Assembly (NCBI RefSeq): GCF_900078195.1
Contig: NZ_FJVE01000004.1
Span: forward strand, 1 to 64,000
DNA from: Clostridium sp. Marseille-P299
Lineage (GTDB): Bacteria > Bacillota > Clostridia > Lachnospirales > Lachnospiraceae
Length of the DNA stretch: 64,000 nt
Direction of reading: 5' to 3'
The notes below the pieces were generated by a model. That model saw nothing but the letters and a program-made list of their open reading frames with translations, did not search any database and was not told where the DNA came from. Positions 17,701 through 26,137 of this stretch are shown piece after piece (positions within the stretch are counted from its first letter, which is position 1; each line of letters begins with the position of its first letter). The position numbers and the translations under genes were made by a program.

Positions 17701-18254
17701 TGCTCTGGATAACCATGGTCTTGTAATTCCAAGAAGAAATTATTCTCTCCAAAAATATCCCGAAAGCGAAATGCTGCAACTTTTGCTTCTTCATAAAATC
17801 CTTTTCTTAAATTAACTGAAACCTCTCCTGCTAGACATGCTGATAAAGCGATAATCCCTTTTGAATACTGTCTTAATACTTCGTAATCGACTCTAGGTTT
17901 ATAATAGAATCCTTCTGTAAACCCTCTTGAGACAATTTTCATTAAGTTGTTGTATCCTTCATTATTTTCTGCCAAGAGTATCAAATGGTAATAGCGATCA
18001 TCCGATACACTACCTTCTTTTGAAAATCTTGAATTCGGTGCAACATAAACTTCACACCCAATGACCGGATTGATGCCTTCTGCATGGCAAGCCCGATAAA
18101 AGTCAATGACACCATACATTACTCCGTGGTCTGTAATTGCAAGACTATCCATTCCAAGTTCTTTTGCCCTTGCAACCATTTCTTTAATTTTACCGGAACC
18201 GTCTAATAAACTGAACTCTGTATGAACATGCAAATGTGTAAAATTCATAACCAT
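14733..18254 (-). CDS. dnaE: DNA polymerase III alpha subunit (DnaE type)
   Basis: A replicative polymerase, expected to work alongside PolC, which is not in this window. Order: PHP domain beginning THLHVHTEFSLLDGSGK, with DHGVMYG; the palm with catalytic aspartates in MPDIDIDF near residue 400; GRGSAAGS; a helix-hairpin-helix and tau-binding region; and a C-terminal OB-fold (MVVSKTLKTTKTNSVMAFIT). The first open ATG is at 18275, but the start at 18254 (MVMNFTHLHVHT) has AGAAAGG at the right distance; 18248 is also possible. Length about 1173 aa. Confidence 0.94.
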   Translation of the reverse strand: MVMNFTHLHVHTEFSLLDGSGKIKEMVARAKELGMDSLAITDHGVMYGVIDFYRACHAEGINPVIGCEVYVAPNSRFSKEGSVSDDRYYHLILLAENNEGYNNLMKIVSRGFTEGFYYKPRVDYEVLRQYSKGIIALSACLAGEVSVNLRKGFYEEAKVAAFRFRDIFGENNFFLELQDHGYPEQQSVNQGMLRLSEETGIPLVVTNDVHYTYESDVESHDILLCIQTQKKVTDEDRMRYEGGQFYMKSKEEMYALFPYAQEALENSYKISQRCHVDIEFGNYKLPTYDVPEGFTAWEYLCKLCEEGLNRRYDNPSVELKERLKYELETIHSMGFVDYFLIVWDFIKYAKDNSIMVGPGRGSAAGSIVSYCLEITNIDPIKYNLLFERFLNPERLTMPDIDIDFCFERRQEVIDYVVKKYGKDRVVQIVTFGTMAARAVIRDVGRALDMPYAQVDTVAKMIPTELGITIEKALISNPDLQKLYDRDNDVMRLIDMSRRLEGLPRHTSMHAAGVVISNAPADEYVPLSRASDDTITTQFTMTTLEELGLLKMDFLGLRTLTVIQNAVELINQDIRRKAALKGITNEDEIELLDIDKIDYDDKKVYELIASGKTEGIFQLESAGMKSFMKELKAQSLEDVIAGISLYRPGPMDFIPKYIKGKNESGGIIYECEELRPILQPTYGCIVYQEQVMQIVRDLAGYSYGRSDLVRRAMSKKKASVMEQERKNFVYGNKEEGVPGCIAKGISETVANHIFDEMTDFAKYAFNKSHAAAYAVVSYQTAYLKCYYPVEFMAALMTSVIDNPTKVAEYIYTCRQMGIEILPPDINEGDAVFTVSGNNIRYGLSAIKGLGRPVIEALVKERNENGNYKSLSDFATRLSGKEVNKRTVESFIKSGAFDSIPGTRKQLMQVYVSVLDSVNQEKKKALTGQMTLFDFAPEEEQINYEYQLPDVGEFGKDELLAFEKEVLGIYISGHPLEAFENLIKKNTTASTLDFAMDEETGEIKVSDGEYEVVGGMVVSKTLKTTKTNSVMAFITIEDLFGTLEIIIFPRDYEKYKYMIDVDEKLLIKGKVAMEEDKPAKLICTEVIPFSEIPKEVWIRFADKNDFMQNEQNLYRILEDYDGNDSVVIYCEGEKAIKRLPKSKNIKVNTDLLSRLGEKFSKESVRVIEKSIEKRK

Positions 18255-18275
18255 CCATGCCTTTCTATAAAACAT

Positions 18276-18545
18276 TGTATTCGCATTTAAATAATTTATC
18301 CTATATTTTTATTTTTCTTATATGCTAATACAATGAAATTCGTAAATTTATAACAGTATTCGTTGTATTCAATCATGAAAGTATACATTCATGATCTTGT
18401 TACCTTAGTCCACTTTCATTATAACATAATTCTTGTTTCATTCCTAATGTTTTTCGAAATTTCCAAACTTATGTTTGTTTTAAGGAGATATTATATCAAT
18501 AATTAGATTACAAAAATCTTATTTCATGCACTATTATAGCGATTT
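18276..18545. other. Intergenic gap between crh-like gene and dnaE
   Basis: AT-rich, no supported reading frame. It contains the upstream region of dnaE, and I found no convincing promoter hexamer pair. Confidence 0.4.
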
Positions 18546-18549
18546 GTAT

Positions 18550-18607
18550 AAAAAGAAAAACTTAATGGTTAATAGCCCCTCTACTAGCTTGCTATAACCA
18601 TTAAGTT
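18550..18607 (-). terminator. Terminator after the Crh-like gene
   Basis: On the minus strand a long stem (AACTTAATGGTTATAGC / GCTATTAACCATTAAGTT, about 17 bp with one bulge) is followed by TTTTTCTTTTT. It separates the murB-rapZ-whiA-crh group from dnaE. Confidence 0.9.
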
Positions 18608-18648
18608 TTATATATTGCAAATATCTTTCATCAAATGTAATCTAAACT

Positions 18649-18903
18649 TTATTCCCCACATAAATACTTTTCAATGTTCAACATTGCTACTTCTTCATCT
18701 ACACCATCAACGATTACGTTAATTTCTTCTCCTGCTGGAAGTCCAAGGCTCATCATACCCATAATACTTTTGGCATTGATTTTCTTTTCCTCACATTCCA
18801 CATAAACATTACTTTCATACTGACTTGCAACTTGTACCAATAGGGCAACTGGTCTTGCCTCTAATCCAGTAGGTATTTTGATAACAATCTTCTTTGATAA
18901 CAT
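18649..18903 (-). CDS. HPr-family protein of the Crh type (no catalytic His)
   Basis: An 84-aa HPr fold. The phosphotransfer His-15 of HPr is replaced by Glu (PTGLEARPV), so it cannot carry the PEP-dependent phosphate of the PTS. Ser-46 is kept at exactly position 46 (NAKSIMGMMSLG), the site that HPr kinase modifies; hprK is in this window at 22812-23738. The gene follows whiA by 15 bp, as crh does in Bacillus subtilis (there Gln-15). A regulatory role as a CcpA co-repressor is inferred. Confidence 0.88.
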   Translation of the reverse strand: MLSKKIVIKIPTGLEARPVALLVQVASQYESNVYVECEEKKINAKSIMGMMSLGLPAGEEINVIVDGVDEEVAMLNIEKYLCGE

Positions 18904-18918
18904 AGCTTGTCTCCTCCT

Positions 18919-19860
18919 TTACATCCTCAAACCATCTGCAATACAACTTAGTTTCTTTAATCTATGATTTACCCCTGATTTTCCAATTGGCGGACATAAC
19001 ATATCCCCCAGTTCCTTTAGCGATGCCTCTGGATAAGAAATTCTAAGTTTTGCCACATCCTCTAGTCCTTCTGATAAACCTTCAAAACCTATGGTTTCCT
19101 TTATAAAATTTATATCATCAATTTGCTTGGTTGCTGCCATTACTGTCTTATTAATATTTGCCGCCTCGCAGTTCACCTGCCGATTGATGGAGTTGCGCAT
19201 TTCTTTTAAGATTCTTACATTCTCAAAATTCATTAACGCATTGTGTGCCTCCATAATATTAAGTAAATCTACTATTTGTGAACCCTCTTTTATATATACA
19301 ACGTGATATTTCTTTCGAACTACTACTTTTGCATCTATAAAAAAGGAATTGATAATGTCAATTAACTGATTTGCTCTTTTACTATCTGGTAAAACGATTT
19401 CTAAGTGGTACGCCTTTTCCGGGTCACTCATAGATCCTGCTGCCAAGAATGCTCCTCGTATAAATGCCCTCTTGCAACAAGTATTTTGAACAACCAAATG
19501 ATCCGTGTAAAGTCCAAGTTCCTTGTTCTCTAATCTATAACAGGAAAGTTTTGTGGTCAACAATAATCGTTCTACTTCTCGGCCTTCCATACGCAAAATA
19601 TATAAGTTGCTATGTTTCGCCGACATGTTTTTTCGAATTTGAATATCCGTATTAATATTAAATGTTTTTTTCACTAATGTAAAGTATTTTCTTGCAACCA
19701 TTATATTTTCTGTTTGCAATACAAGAGTTTTTATTCCAAAATCATCAATGATTAATTTCCCACATACACTTAACATCGCTGCTATTTCAGCAATACAGCA
19801 ATGTCTTGCATTCGAAGATTGTCTTGATAACTCTTCTTTAATAATCTTTGAAAATGTCAA
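18919..19860 (-). CDS. whiA: DNA-binding protein WhiA
   Basis: WhiA joins an N-terminal fold related to LAGLIDADG homing endonucleases (without nuclease activity) to a C-terminal helix-turn-helix. The start FSKIIKEELSRQ, the CCKRAFIRGAFLAAGSMSDPEKAYHLEI motif and the C-terminal LRISYPEASLKELGDMLCPPIGKSGVNHRLKKL (HTH) are typical. The length of 313 aa is normal. It starts 6 bp after rapZ. In Firmicutes it affects cell division and nucleoid organisation. Confidence 0.95.
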   Translation of the reverse strand: MTFSKIIKEELSRQSSNARHCCIAEIAAMLSVCGKLIIDDFGIKTLVLQTENIMVARKYFTLVKKTFNINTDIQIRKNMSAKHSNLYILRMEGREVERLLLTTKLSCYRLENKELGLYTDHLVVQNTCCKRAFIRGAFLAAGSMSDPEKAYHLEIVLPDSKRANQLIDIINSFFIDAKVVVRKKYHVVYIKEGSQIVDLLNIMEAHNALMNFENVRILKEMRNSINRQVNCEAANINKTVMAATKQIDDINFIKETIGFEGLSEGLEDVAKLRISYPEASLKELGDMLCPPIGKSGVNHRLKKLSCIADGLRM

Positions 19861-19866
19861 CTTACT

Positions 19867-20724
19867 CTACCCTCTCTGTATGTCCCTATGGTCAACCTTA
19901 ACTCCATATTCTGTCTTAGCTAAACGCTTCATAAGTTCATTTGCTAATGTCACAGAACGGTGTTTACCTCCAGTACAACCAATGCTAACAACCAGTTGAT
20001 TTTTCCCCTCTGAAATATAATTTGGTACCAAAAAAAGTAGCATATCTTCTAGTTTATCTAAAAATGTCTTAGCTTCAGGCAATTCCATGACAAAATCTCT
20101 AACCGGAGCATCATTTCCTGTCTTTTGTCTTAACTCTGGTATATAGTATGGGTTATGTAAAAACCGTACATCAAATACCAAATCTGAATCTGCTGGTATA
20201 CCATATTTAAAGCCGAAGGTCAAAATGGTTATATAAAAATTGTGAAATGTTCCATTTTGAACAAATATATTATCAATCTGAAGTTTTAATTCTCGAATTA
20301 ACAAGTGACTTGTATCAATAATATAGTCTGCCCTTGTCTTTAGTACCTGTAATTTTTCTCTTTCAAGTTCAATTCCTTGATCAATACGGTTTAATCCTGA
20401 TAAAGGGTGAACCCTTCTTGTTTCTTTATAACGTTTTACTAATACATCTGTGCTTGCTTCTAAAAAAAGGATTTCAGATTTATAACCCAATTTATCAAGT
20501 TCTTCTAAACTGTTTGCTAAATCGCCAAAGGCTTGTCCGCTCCTAATGTCGATACCTAGCGCTACCTTATTGATATTTACACTTTCCTTTATTGTAAGTC
20601 TAGCGAAGGTTAAAATTAACGGTATTGGAAGATTGTCTACACAAAAGTATCCTGCATCCTCTAACATTTTTAATACCGAACTTTTCCCCGCTCCAGACAT
20701 ACCCGTTACAATAACAAAGCGCAT
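19867..20724 (-). CDS. rapZ: RapZ/YvcJ nucleotide-binding protein
   Basis: A P-loop protein with Walker A GMSGAGKSSVLKM at residues 7-19 and the C-terminal family signature SIGCTGGKHRSVTLANEL. It hydrolyses nucleotides and, in enterobacteria, controls glmS through small RNAs; its Firmicute role is less clear. The length of 285 aa is normal. Immediately before whiA; no yvcK-like gene lies between them. Confidence 0.94.
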   Translation of the reverse strand: MRFVIVTGMSGAGKSSVLKMLEDAGYFCVDNLPIPLILTFARLTIKESVNINKVALGIDIRSGQAFGDLANSLEELDKLGYKSEILFLEASTDVLVKRYKETRRVHPLSGLNRIDQGIELEREKLQVLKTRADYIIDTSHLLIRELKLQIDNIFVQNGTFHNFYITILTFGFKYGIPADSDLVFDVRFLHNPYYIPELRQKTGNDAPVRDFVMELPEAKTFLDKLEDMLLFLVPNYISEGKNQLVVSIGCTGGKHRSVTLANELMKRLAKTEYGVKVDHRDIQRG

Positions 20725-20770
20725 TACAAACTCCTATCTGATGAATGTCTATCGACATGCTATCATTAAT

Positions 20771-21700
20771 TTAATTGATAATTCGTACTTCAGGCTCTAA
20801 CGTAACACCAAATTTCTCTTTTACAATTCGTATTACATCCTGTATCAATTGCTTAACATCATCTGCAGTAGCATTTCCAACATTAATGACAAATCCACAA
20901 TGTTTTTCAGATACCATAGCATCTCCAACACGGTATCCACGAAGTCCAGCATCCATAATTAATTTTCCTGCAAAATACCCTTCTGGACGTTTAAATGTAC
21001 TTCCTGCACTTGGATACTCAAGAGGTTGCTTGTCTTTTCTACGCTGATTTAAGTCATTGATTTTATCTATAATTTCTTCTTTGTTGCCATATTCAAATGC
21101 GAATGTGACATCCATAACAATATAGTGCTCTTCTTGGATTATGCTATGGCGATATGATAATTGTAACTCTTCTTTTGAAAGAGTTTTTATTTCACCATCT
21201 TTGGTTAACACCGTTGCACAAACGATGCAATCCTTCATTTCGCCACCATAAGCTCCAGCATTCATAAAAATTGCTCCACCAAGGCTTCCTGGTATTCCTG
21301 CTGCAAATTCAAAACCAGTCAGACTTTTTTCTGCAATTATCATTGCAAATTTTGAAAGAAGGATTCCTGCAGAACCAGTTACATAAACCATATTATCTTT
21401 TTCTACAAATTGAACGTCATCCTTACTTTCTTGTATCTTAATTACAACGCCACGATACCCAGCATCTGAAAATAATAAATCACTACCATTTCCAAGAATA
21501 AAGTATGGAACTTTATACTGATTTGCTAATAGAATAACATTCTTAATTATTTGAACATCGGAGGTACTCACAAAATAATCTGCTGGTCCACCAATTCGAA
21601 AAGTCGTATGATTTCGTAATGGCTCATCAATTGTTATTTCTATTCCTTTAATTTTCTTCAATTCATCATAGAATTGATTTAGATAATTCTTATCTTCCAT
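20771..21700 (-). CDS. murB: UDP-N-acetylenolpyruvoylglucosamine reductase
   Basis: A cytoplasmic FAD enzyme that reduces UDP-GlcNAc-enolpyruvate to UDP-MurNAc in peptidoglycan synthesis. The FAD-binding segment reads GNGSDLLFSDAGYRG and GIPGSLGGAIFMNAGAYGGE. The catalytic serine is in YPSAGSTFKRP. This form (type II) lacks the longer insertion of the E. coli enzyme. The length of 309 aa is normal. It precedes rapZ by about 46 bp. Confidence 0.95.
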   Translation of the reverse strand: MEDKNYLNQFYDELKKIKGIEITIDEPLRNHTTFRIGGPADYFVSTSDVQIIKNVILLANQYKVPYFILGNGSDLLFSDAGYRGVVIKIQESKDDVQFVEKDNMVYVTGSAGILLSKFAMIIAEKSLTGFEFAAGIPGSLGGAIFMNAGAYGGEMKDCIVCATVLTKDGEIKTLSKEELQLSYRHSIIQEEHYIVMDVTFAFEYGNKEEIIDKINDLNQRRKDKQPLEYPSAGSTFKRPEGYFAGKLIMDAGLRGYRVGDAMVSEKHCGFVINVGNATADDVKQLIQDVIRIVKEKFGVTLEPEVRIIN

Positions 21701-21836
21701 GTTGAAATCCCTCTAACTCATTTCTTTATATATAGCTAATGTCTATGAAACTTAACTAAAATTCATTCTTAAAATTTTAACATCTATCTCTTAAATTCTC
21801 TTATACGAGTATATCCAATTTAATCAATTTCACAAA

Positions 21837-22784
21837 TTACGAAACTCTACTTAATATTAACTTAGCACAACCATAAATTCCTGCATCGTTACCTAGTTCC
21901 GCAAGTCTAAATTCTTTATTCGCTAAAGCAAATATTATATTCTTGTTATAATGTTTCTTAATAGCATCGATTAATATTTCACCTGCTTTGGAAACGCCGC
22001 CCCCAATAACAAACACTTGAGGATCTACTGTTGCTGCAACATGTGATAATGCAAGACCTAGATATTTACCAAGATCATCTACCAAGGATAATGCAACTTC
22101 ATCGGAAGCTTTTGCATGTTCAAAAATATCCTTTGCTGTTATTTCAGGCAAATCTGCAAGGGATGTTGGGATTTTAGTTGTCTTAATTTTCTTTTTGGCT
22201 AGTCTAACAATGCCTGTTGCCGAGGCGTATTGTTCTAAGTGTCCATGTCCACCACAACCACAAATGTCTTCTTCATTTGGATCTATTGTAATATGTCCAA
22301 TTTCACCACCGGCTCCGTTACTTCCCGCAACCACTTTACCACCGATAATGACACCGCCACCAACACCAGTTCCTAAGGTAACCATAACAACATCACTGTA
22401 TCCTTTGCCTCCGCCCATCCACATTTCTCCAAGAGCTGCGACATTGGCATCATTTGCTGCTGCTACCTTTAATCCTGTAACTTCCCCAAGCTTTTCATTT
22501 ACATTAAAAATGTCCCAGCCAAGGTTTGCACATTTTAAAACAGTTCCATCTTCGGTAATTGGTCCTGGAACTCCAATACCAACTCCAACCACTAGTTCTT
22601 TTTCAATACCTTTTTCCTGCATTTTTGAATGAATTGTTTCAGCAATATCATAAGGAACTTGTTCGCCCTTGTTTTGGGTTCTTGTTACAATCTCCCATTT
22701 TTCAAGTAAAACTCCGCTTTCTGTGAATAGGCCACATTTAATCGTTGTTCCACCAATATCAATTCCAAAGCAATACTTCTCCAT
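21837..22784 (-). CDS. glk: ROK-family glucokinase
   Basis: Phosphorylates glucose using ATP in the cytoplasm. The N-terminal phosphate loop reads GIDIGGTTIKCGLF. VTLGTGVGGGVIIGG and the ROK zinc motif CGCGGHGHLEQYAS follow, then GGGVSKAG near the end. The length of 315 aa fits Firmicute glucokinases. The adjacent hprK and crh-like genes suit a link to carbon regulation. The start follows a GGGGG-type ribosome site. Confidence 0.9.
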   Translation of the reverse strand: MEKYCFGIDIGGTTIKCGLFTESGVLLEKWEIVTRTQNKGEQVPYDIAETIHSKMQEKGIEKELVVGVGIGVPGPITEDGTVLKCANLGWDIFNVNEKLGEVTGLKVAAANDANVAALGEMWMGGGKGYSDVVMVTLGTGVGGGVIIGGKVVAGSNGAGGEIGHITIDPNEEDICGCGGHGHLEQYASATGIVRLAKKKIKTTKIPTSLADLPEITAKDIFEHAKASDEVALSLVDDLGKYLGLALSHVAATVDPQVFVIGGGVSKAGEILIDAIKKHYNKNIIFALANKEFRLAELGNDAGIYGCAKLILSRVS

Positions 22785-22811
22785 CTTCTTTAGCCCCCAC
22801 TTTTTAAAGTA

Positions 22812-23738
22812 CTATTTCTTTTTCATCATATTGTTTGTAACTCGGTTATATAACTCTTGAGCTGCATTATATCCCATTTTCTTTTGACGATAGTTTACTG
22901 CTGCTGACTCACAAATAACAGCCAAATTACGACCAGGACGGATTGGGATACTATGGCATACTACTTTATTTCCTAAAAACTCAGTATATTGTTCATCCAA
23001 CCCTAAACGATCGTATTCCTTATCTTTATCCCACTCTTCTAGTTTTATTACTAAATCTATAGACTGTGTATTCTTAACGCTTTCTACACCAAATAAGGTT
23101 TTTACGTCAATAATACCAATACCCCTTAGTTCAATAAAATGTCTTGTAATATCTGGTGCTGTACCGATTAAAGTTTCATCACTTACTTTTTTAATCTCAA
23201 CAACATCATCCGTTACTAGTCGATGTCCTCTTTTTATTAACTCAAGTGCAGCTTCGCTCTTACCAATGCCGCTCTCTCCCATAATTAATATTCCTTCGCC
23301 GTAAACGTCCACTAATACACCATGAATCGAAATTCTTGGTGCCAATTCAACTTTTAACCAACGAATTACTTCTCCCATGAAGGATGACGTTGTTTTTTCA
23401 GTACGGAAAATAGGTACTTCAGATTCATATGCTAGTACTTTAAATTCCTCAGATACTTCTATTCCACGGCAAAATACGATACACGGCATTTTAAAACTCA
23501 TAAGTTTTTTCATAATTCCAGTACCGTGATCTTTCTCCATCTTTTGCATATATGCATGTTCTACATTTCCAATGATTTGAACACGATCAGAATCAAAATA
23601 ATCAAAAAATCCAGTCAATTGTAGTGCTGGACGATTTACTTCTGGTTGAGTAATCTTTATATTACTAATATCGAGATCTGGAGTACAATTCTCTAGCTTC
23701 ATCTTTTCCACTAATTTTTCTAAGTCAACTGTATACAT
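22812..23738 (-). CDS. hprK: HPr kinase/phosphorylase
   Basis: A bifunctional enzyme that phosphorylates or dephosphorylates Ser-46 of HPr and Crh. Walker A is GESGIGKSEAALEL; the family signature reads ELRGIGIIDVKTLFG. The N-terminal regulatory domain is typical. The length of 308 aa is normal. GGAG lies 6-7 bp before the ATG. Its likely substrate, a Crh-like protein, is encoded 4 kb away. Together with glk it ends the group of carbon-regulation genes. Confidence 0.95.
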   Translation of the reverse strand: MYTVDLEKLVEKMKLENCTPDLDISNIKITQPEVNRPALQLTGFFDYFDSDRVQIIGNVEHAYMQKMEKDHGTGIMKKLMSFKMPCIVFCRGIEVSEEFKVLAYESEVPIFRTEKTTSSFMGEVIRWLKVELAPRISIHGVLVDVYGEGILIMGESGIGKSEAALELIKRGHRLVTDDVVEIKKVSDETLIGTAPDITRHFIELRGIGIIDVKTLFGVESVKNTQSIDLVIKLEEWDKDKEYDRLGLDEQYTEFLGNKVVCHSIPIRPGRNLAVICESAAVNYRQKKMGYNAAQELYNRVTNNMMKKK

Positions 23739-23815
23739 AGCGCTCTCCTTCTCTATCCTAAAATTTCTATTATAGAAACCGAAAAATATTCAAATGTTTC
23801 TTTAATAGATATTAT

Positions 23816-24001
23816 TAAGAAGTTCTATGAACTTCTTATCATTTAATTTGTGACGCATACAGCGCACCTTTTATTCGAAGTTAAAAAGCAACTTCTAATA
23901 ACTATCCTCTAAGAAGTCCTACAAACTTCTTATCATTTGATACATGGCGTGTAAAACACGCCTTTTATACGAAGTAAGAAAGTTACTTCTGATCAGCTAT
24001 C
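23816..24001. repeat. Direct repeat of about 92 bp, two copies
   Basis: Copy 1 begins at 23816 and copy 2 at 23910 (period 94); both start TAAGAAGT, pass through AACTTCTTATCATTT and end CTATC. Each copy holds hairpins (AGAAGTTC TAT GAACTTCT in copy 1; GGCGTG TAAAA CACGCC in copy 2; GAAGT(T/AA)...(AA/TT)ACTTC in both). It is the main content of the 362-bp gap between uvrC and hprK. No gene is seen there. Confidence 0.85.
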
Positions 24002-24100
24002 AAACAGAACAAAAAACGTTCCATTATATAGAAGCATTATTATAAACTTCATGATAACATATTCGACTTTTAGGTGCAAGTTTTTAACAATCGTGGATTG

Positions 24101-26005
24101 CTAAATATTCACTTCATTATTTACTTCTTTATTCTTATTTCTACTATCGATACGAAAGAAGTTATATACTTCCTCAGCAGCTAATTGATTCATTGATGGA
24201 ATACTCGCTAACTCTTCAACAGTGGCAGCTTTAATTGCCTCTAGTGATTGATAATGCTTCATCAAGGCCCTTCTTCTTGTTGCACCAATTCCTTTAATAT
24301 CATCTAAAATAGAGTGAACTTGTGCTTTTCCACGTAAAGAGCGGTGATATTCAATGGCAAATCTATGGGTCTCATCCTGGATTCTGGTTATTAATTTAAA
24401 GCCTTCACTATGGGTGTCGATTGGTATTTCTACGTTATTAAAGTAAAGTCCTCTAGTTCTATGGTTATCATCTTTTACCATACCACATACCGGAATGTTA
24501 AGTCCTAACTCCTCTAATACTTCTAGCGCAATATTTACTTGCCCCTTACCACCATCCATTAAAATAATATCCGGATATCTCGTAAAGCTACCATGTTCCA
24601 ATCCGATATTTCTTTTCTGAAGCTCTAACGCTTCCTTTTGTCCATGAGTAAAACGTCTTGTTAGAACTTCATGCATGGAAGCATAATCATCTGCTCCTTT
24701 TACCCATTTTATTTTAAATTTACGATAATCATTTCTCTTTGGTTTTCCTTGTTCGTAAACAACCATGGAGCCTACTGATTCAAATCCATTGATATTTGAA
24801 ATATCGAAGGCTTCAATACGTGAGATTGGAGAGAGATCTAACCATTCCTCTAACTGTTTCATGGCACCGATTGTTTTTGCTTCTTCTCTCATTATCTTTT
24901 CAGAATCTTGTTGTAATACCAAGGAGGCATTCTTTTCTGCTAACTCTACAAGACGCTCTTTCTCACCTTTTTTCGGCACAATAATAGAAACTTTTTGACC
25001 ACGTTTTACAGTTAACCATTCTGCAATCAATGACTCATCTTCCACAGGTTCTCCAAGAATTAATTCTTTTGGAATGTATGGAGTGCCTGAATAAAACTGC
25101 TTTACAAAATTGGTCATAATATCGCTTCTTGTTTCATTTGCAACGCCTGTCAAGTGAAAATGATCTCTACCAAGCATTTTACCACTTCGAATGAAGAATA
25201 CCTGAACTACAGCCTCATCTCCTGCAGTTGCAAATGCAATGATATCACGGTCCGTACCATTGGTATCCGTAGCTTTTTGTTTTTGTGATAGTTTCTCTAC
25301 ACTCAATAATAGATCACGATATTCTGCCGCAGTCTCAAACTCTAAGTTTGCAGATGCTTCTTTCATCTTTGCTTCCAGATTCTTCGTTACAATTGCATAA
25401 TTACCATTTAAAAACTCAATTACTTCATTAATGGATTTCATGTACTCTTCACTGCTAATATACCCCTGGCAAGGAGCATCACACTGCTTTATTTGATAAT
25501 ATAAACATGGACGCTCCTTTCCTATGTCCTTTGGTAGATTTCGATTACAGGTTCTAATGCGATACAAACGTCTTAATAATTCCAAAATGTCCTTCACAGC
25601 ACCAGCACTGGTATATGGCCCGAAATACTTAGCCTTATCTTTTTTTTGCATTCTTGCAAATAATACACGTGGAAAGTCTTCGTTTATTGTAACTTTAATA
25701 TATGGATAACCCTTATCATCTTTTAGCATTGTATTATACTTTGGATGATGTTCTTTAATAAGATTACACTCTAACACCAAAGCTTCCATTTCAGAGTCTA
25801 CAACGATATACTCAAAATATTTAATTTGACTTACCATCTGACGAATCTTAGGAGTTAGATTACGACTACTTTGAAAATATTGTCGTACACGATTTTTTAG
25901 ACTAATGGCTTTGCCTACATAAATGATGTTATCTTTACTATCGTGCATTATATAAACCCCTGGCTTTGCAGGCAGTTTTTTTAACTCTTCTTCTATATTA
26001 AACAT
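24101..26005 (-). CDS. uvrC: Excinuclease ABC subunit C
   Basis: The nuclease that cuts both sides of a lesion in nucleotide excision repair with UvrAB. An N-terminal GIY-YIG domain ([20 protein letters not shown]), a UvrB-binding UVR motif ([17 protein letters not shown]), an RNase H-like endonuclease domain ([23 protein letters not shown]) and a C-terminal helix-hairpin-helix ([19 protein letters not shown]) are in order. The open frame starts at 26038, but the ATG at 26005 (MFNIEEEL) has GGAGG five bases before it. Length 634 aa. Confidence 0.95.
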   Translation of the reverse strand: MFNIEEELKKLPAKPGVYIMHDSKDNIIYVGKAISLKNRVRQYFQSSRNLTPKIRQMVSQIKYFEYIVVDSEMEALVLECNLIKEHHPKYNTMLKDDKGYPYIKVTINEDFPRVLFARMQKKDKAKYFGPYTSAGAVKDILELLRRLYRIRTCNRNLPKDIGKERPCLYYQIKQCDAPCQGYISSEEYMKSINEVIEFLNGNYAIVTKNLEAKMKEASANLEFETAAEYRDLLLSVEKLSQKQKATDTNGTDRDIIAFATAGDEAVVQVFFIRSGKMLGRDHFHLTGVANETRSDIMTNFVKQFYSGTPYIPKELILGEPVEDESLIAEWLTVKRGQKVSIIVPKKGEKERLVELAEKNASLVLQQDSEKIMREEAKTIGAMKQLEEWLDLSPISRIEAFDISNINGFESVGSMVVYEQGKPKRNDYRKFKIKWVKGADDYASMHEVLTRRFTHGQKEALELQKRNIGLEHGSFTRYPDIILMDGGKGQVNIALEVLEELGLNIPVCGMVKDDNHRTRGLYFNNVEIPIDTHSEGFKLITRIQDETHRFAIEYHRSLRGKAQVHSILDDIKGIGATRRRALMKHYQSLEAIKAATVEELASIPSMNQLAAEEVYNFFRIDSRNKNKEVNNEVNI

Positions 26006-26083
26006 AATACCCTCCATGCCATTTGGCAGCTTTGTCATAGGTTTAACTATTGTTTCAACCTATCTTCTATGCCTTTTAGCGTG

Positions 26084-26131
26084 TAAAAGGGGCCCTGTGT
26101 TGTTATATTCACTTTTAACACAGCACCCCTT
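26084..26131 (-). terminator. Terminator of ftsH
   Basis: On the minus strand an imperfect stem (AAGGGGTGCTGTGTT / AACACAGGGCCCCTT) is followed by TTTT. It lies right after the ftsH stop and before uvrC. Confidence 0.75.
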
Positions 26132-26137
26132 GAATTA

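Noticed and set aside
22195-22632. A 145-aa plus-strand reading frame opposite glucokinase
   Set aside because: It is a shadow frame of a clear ROK glucokinase with low-complexity Ser/Pro-rich content and no ribosome site.
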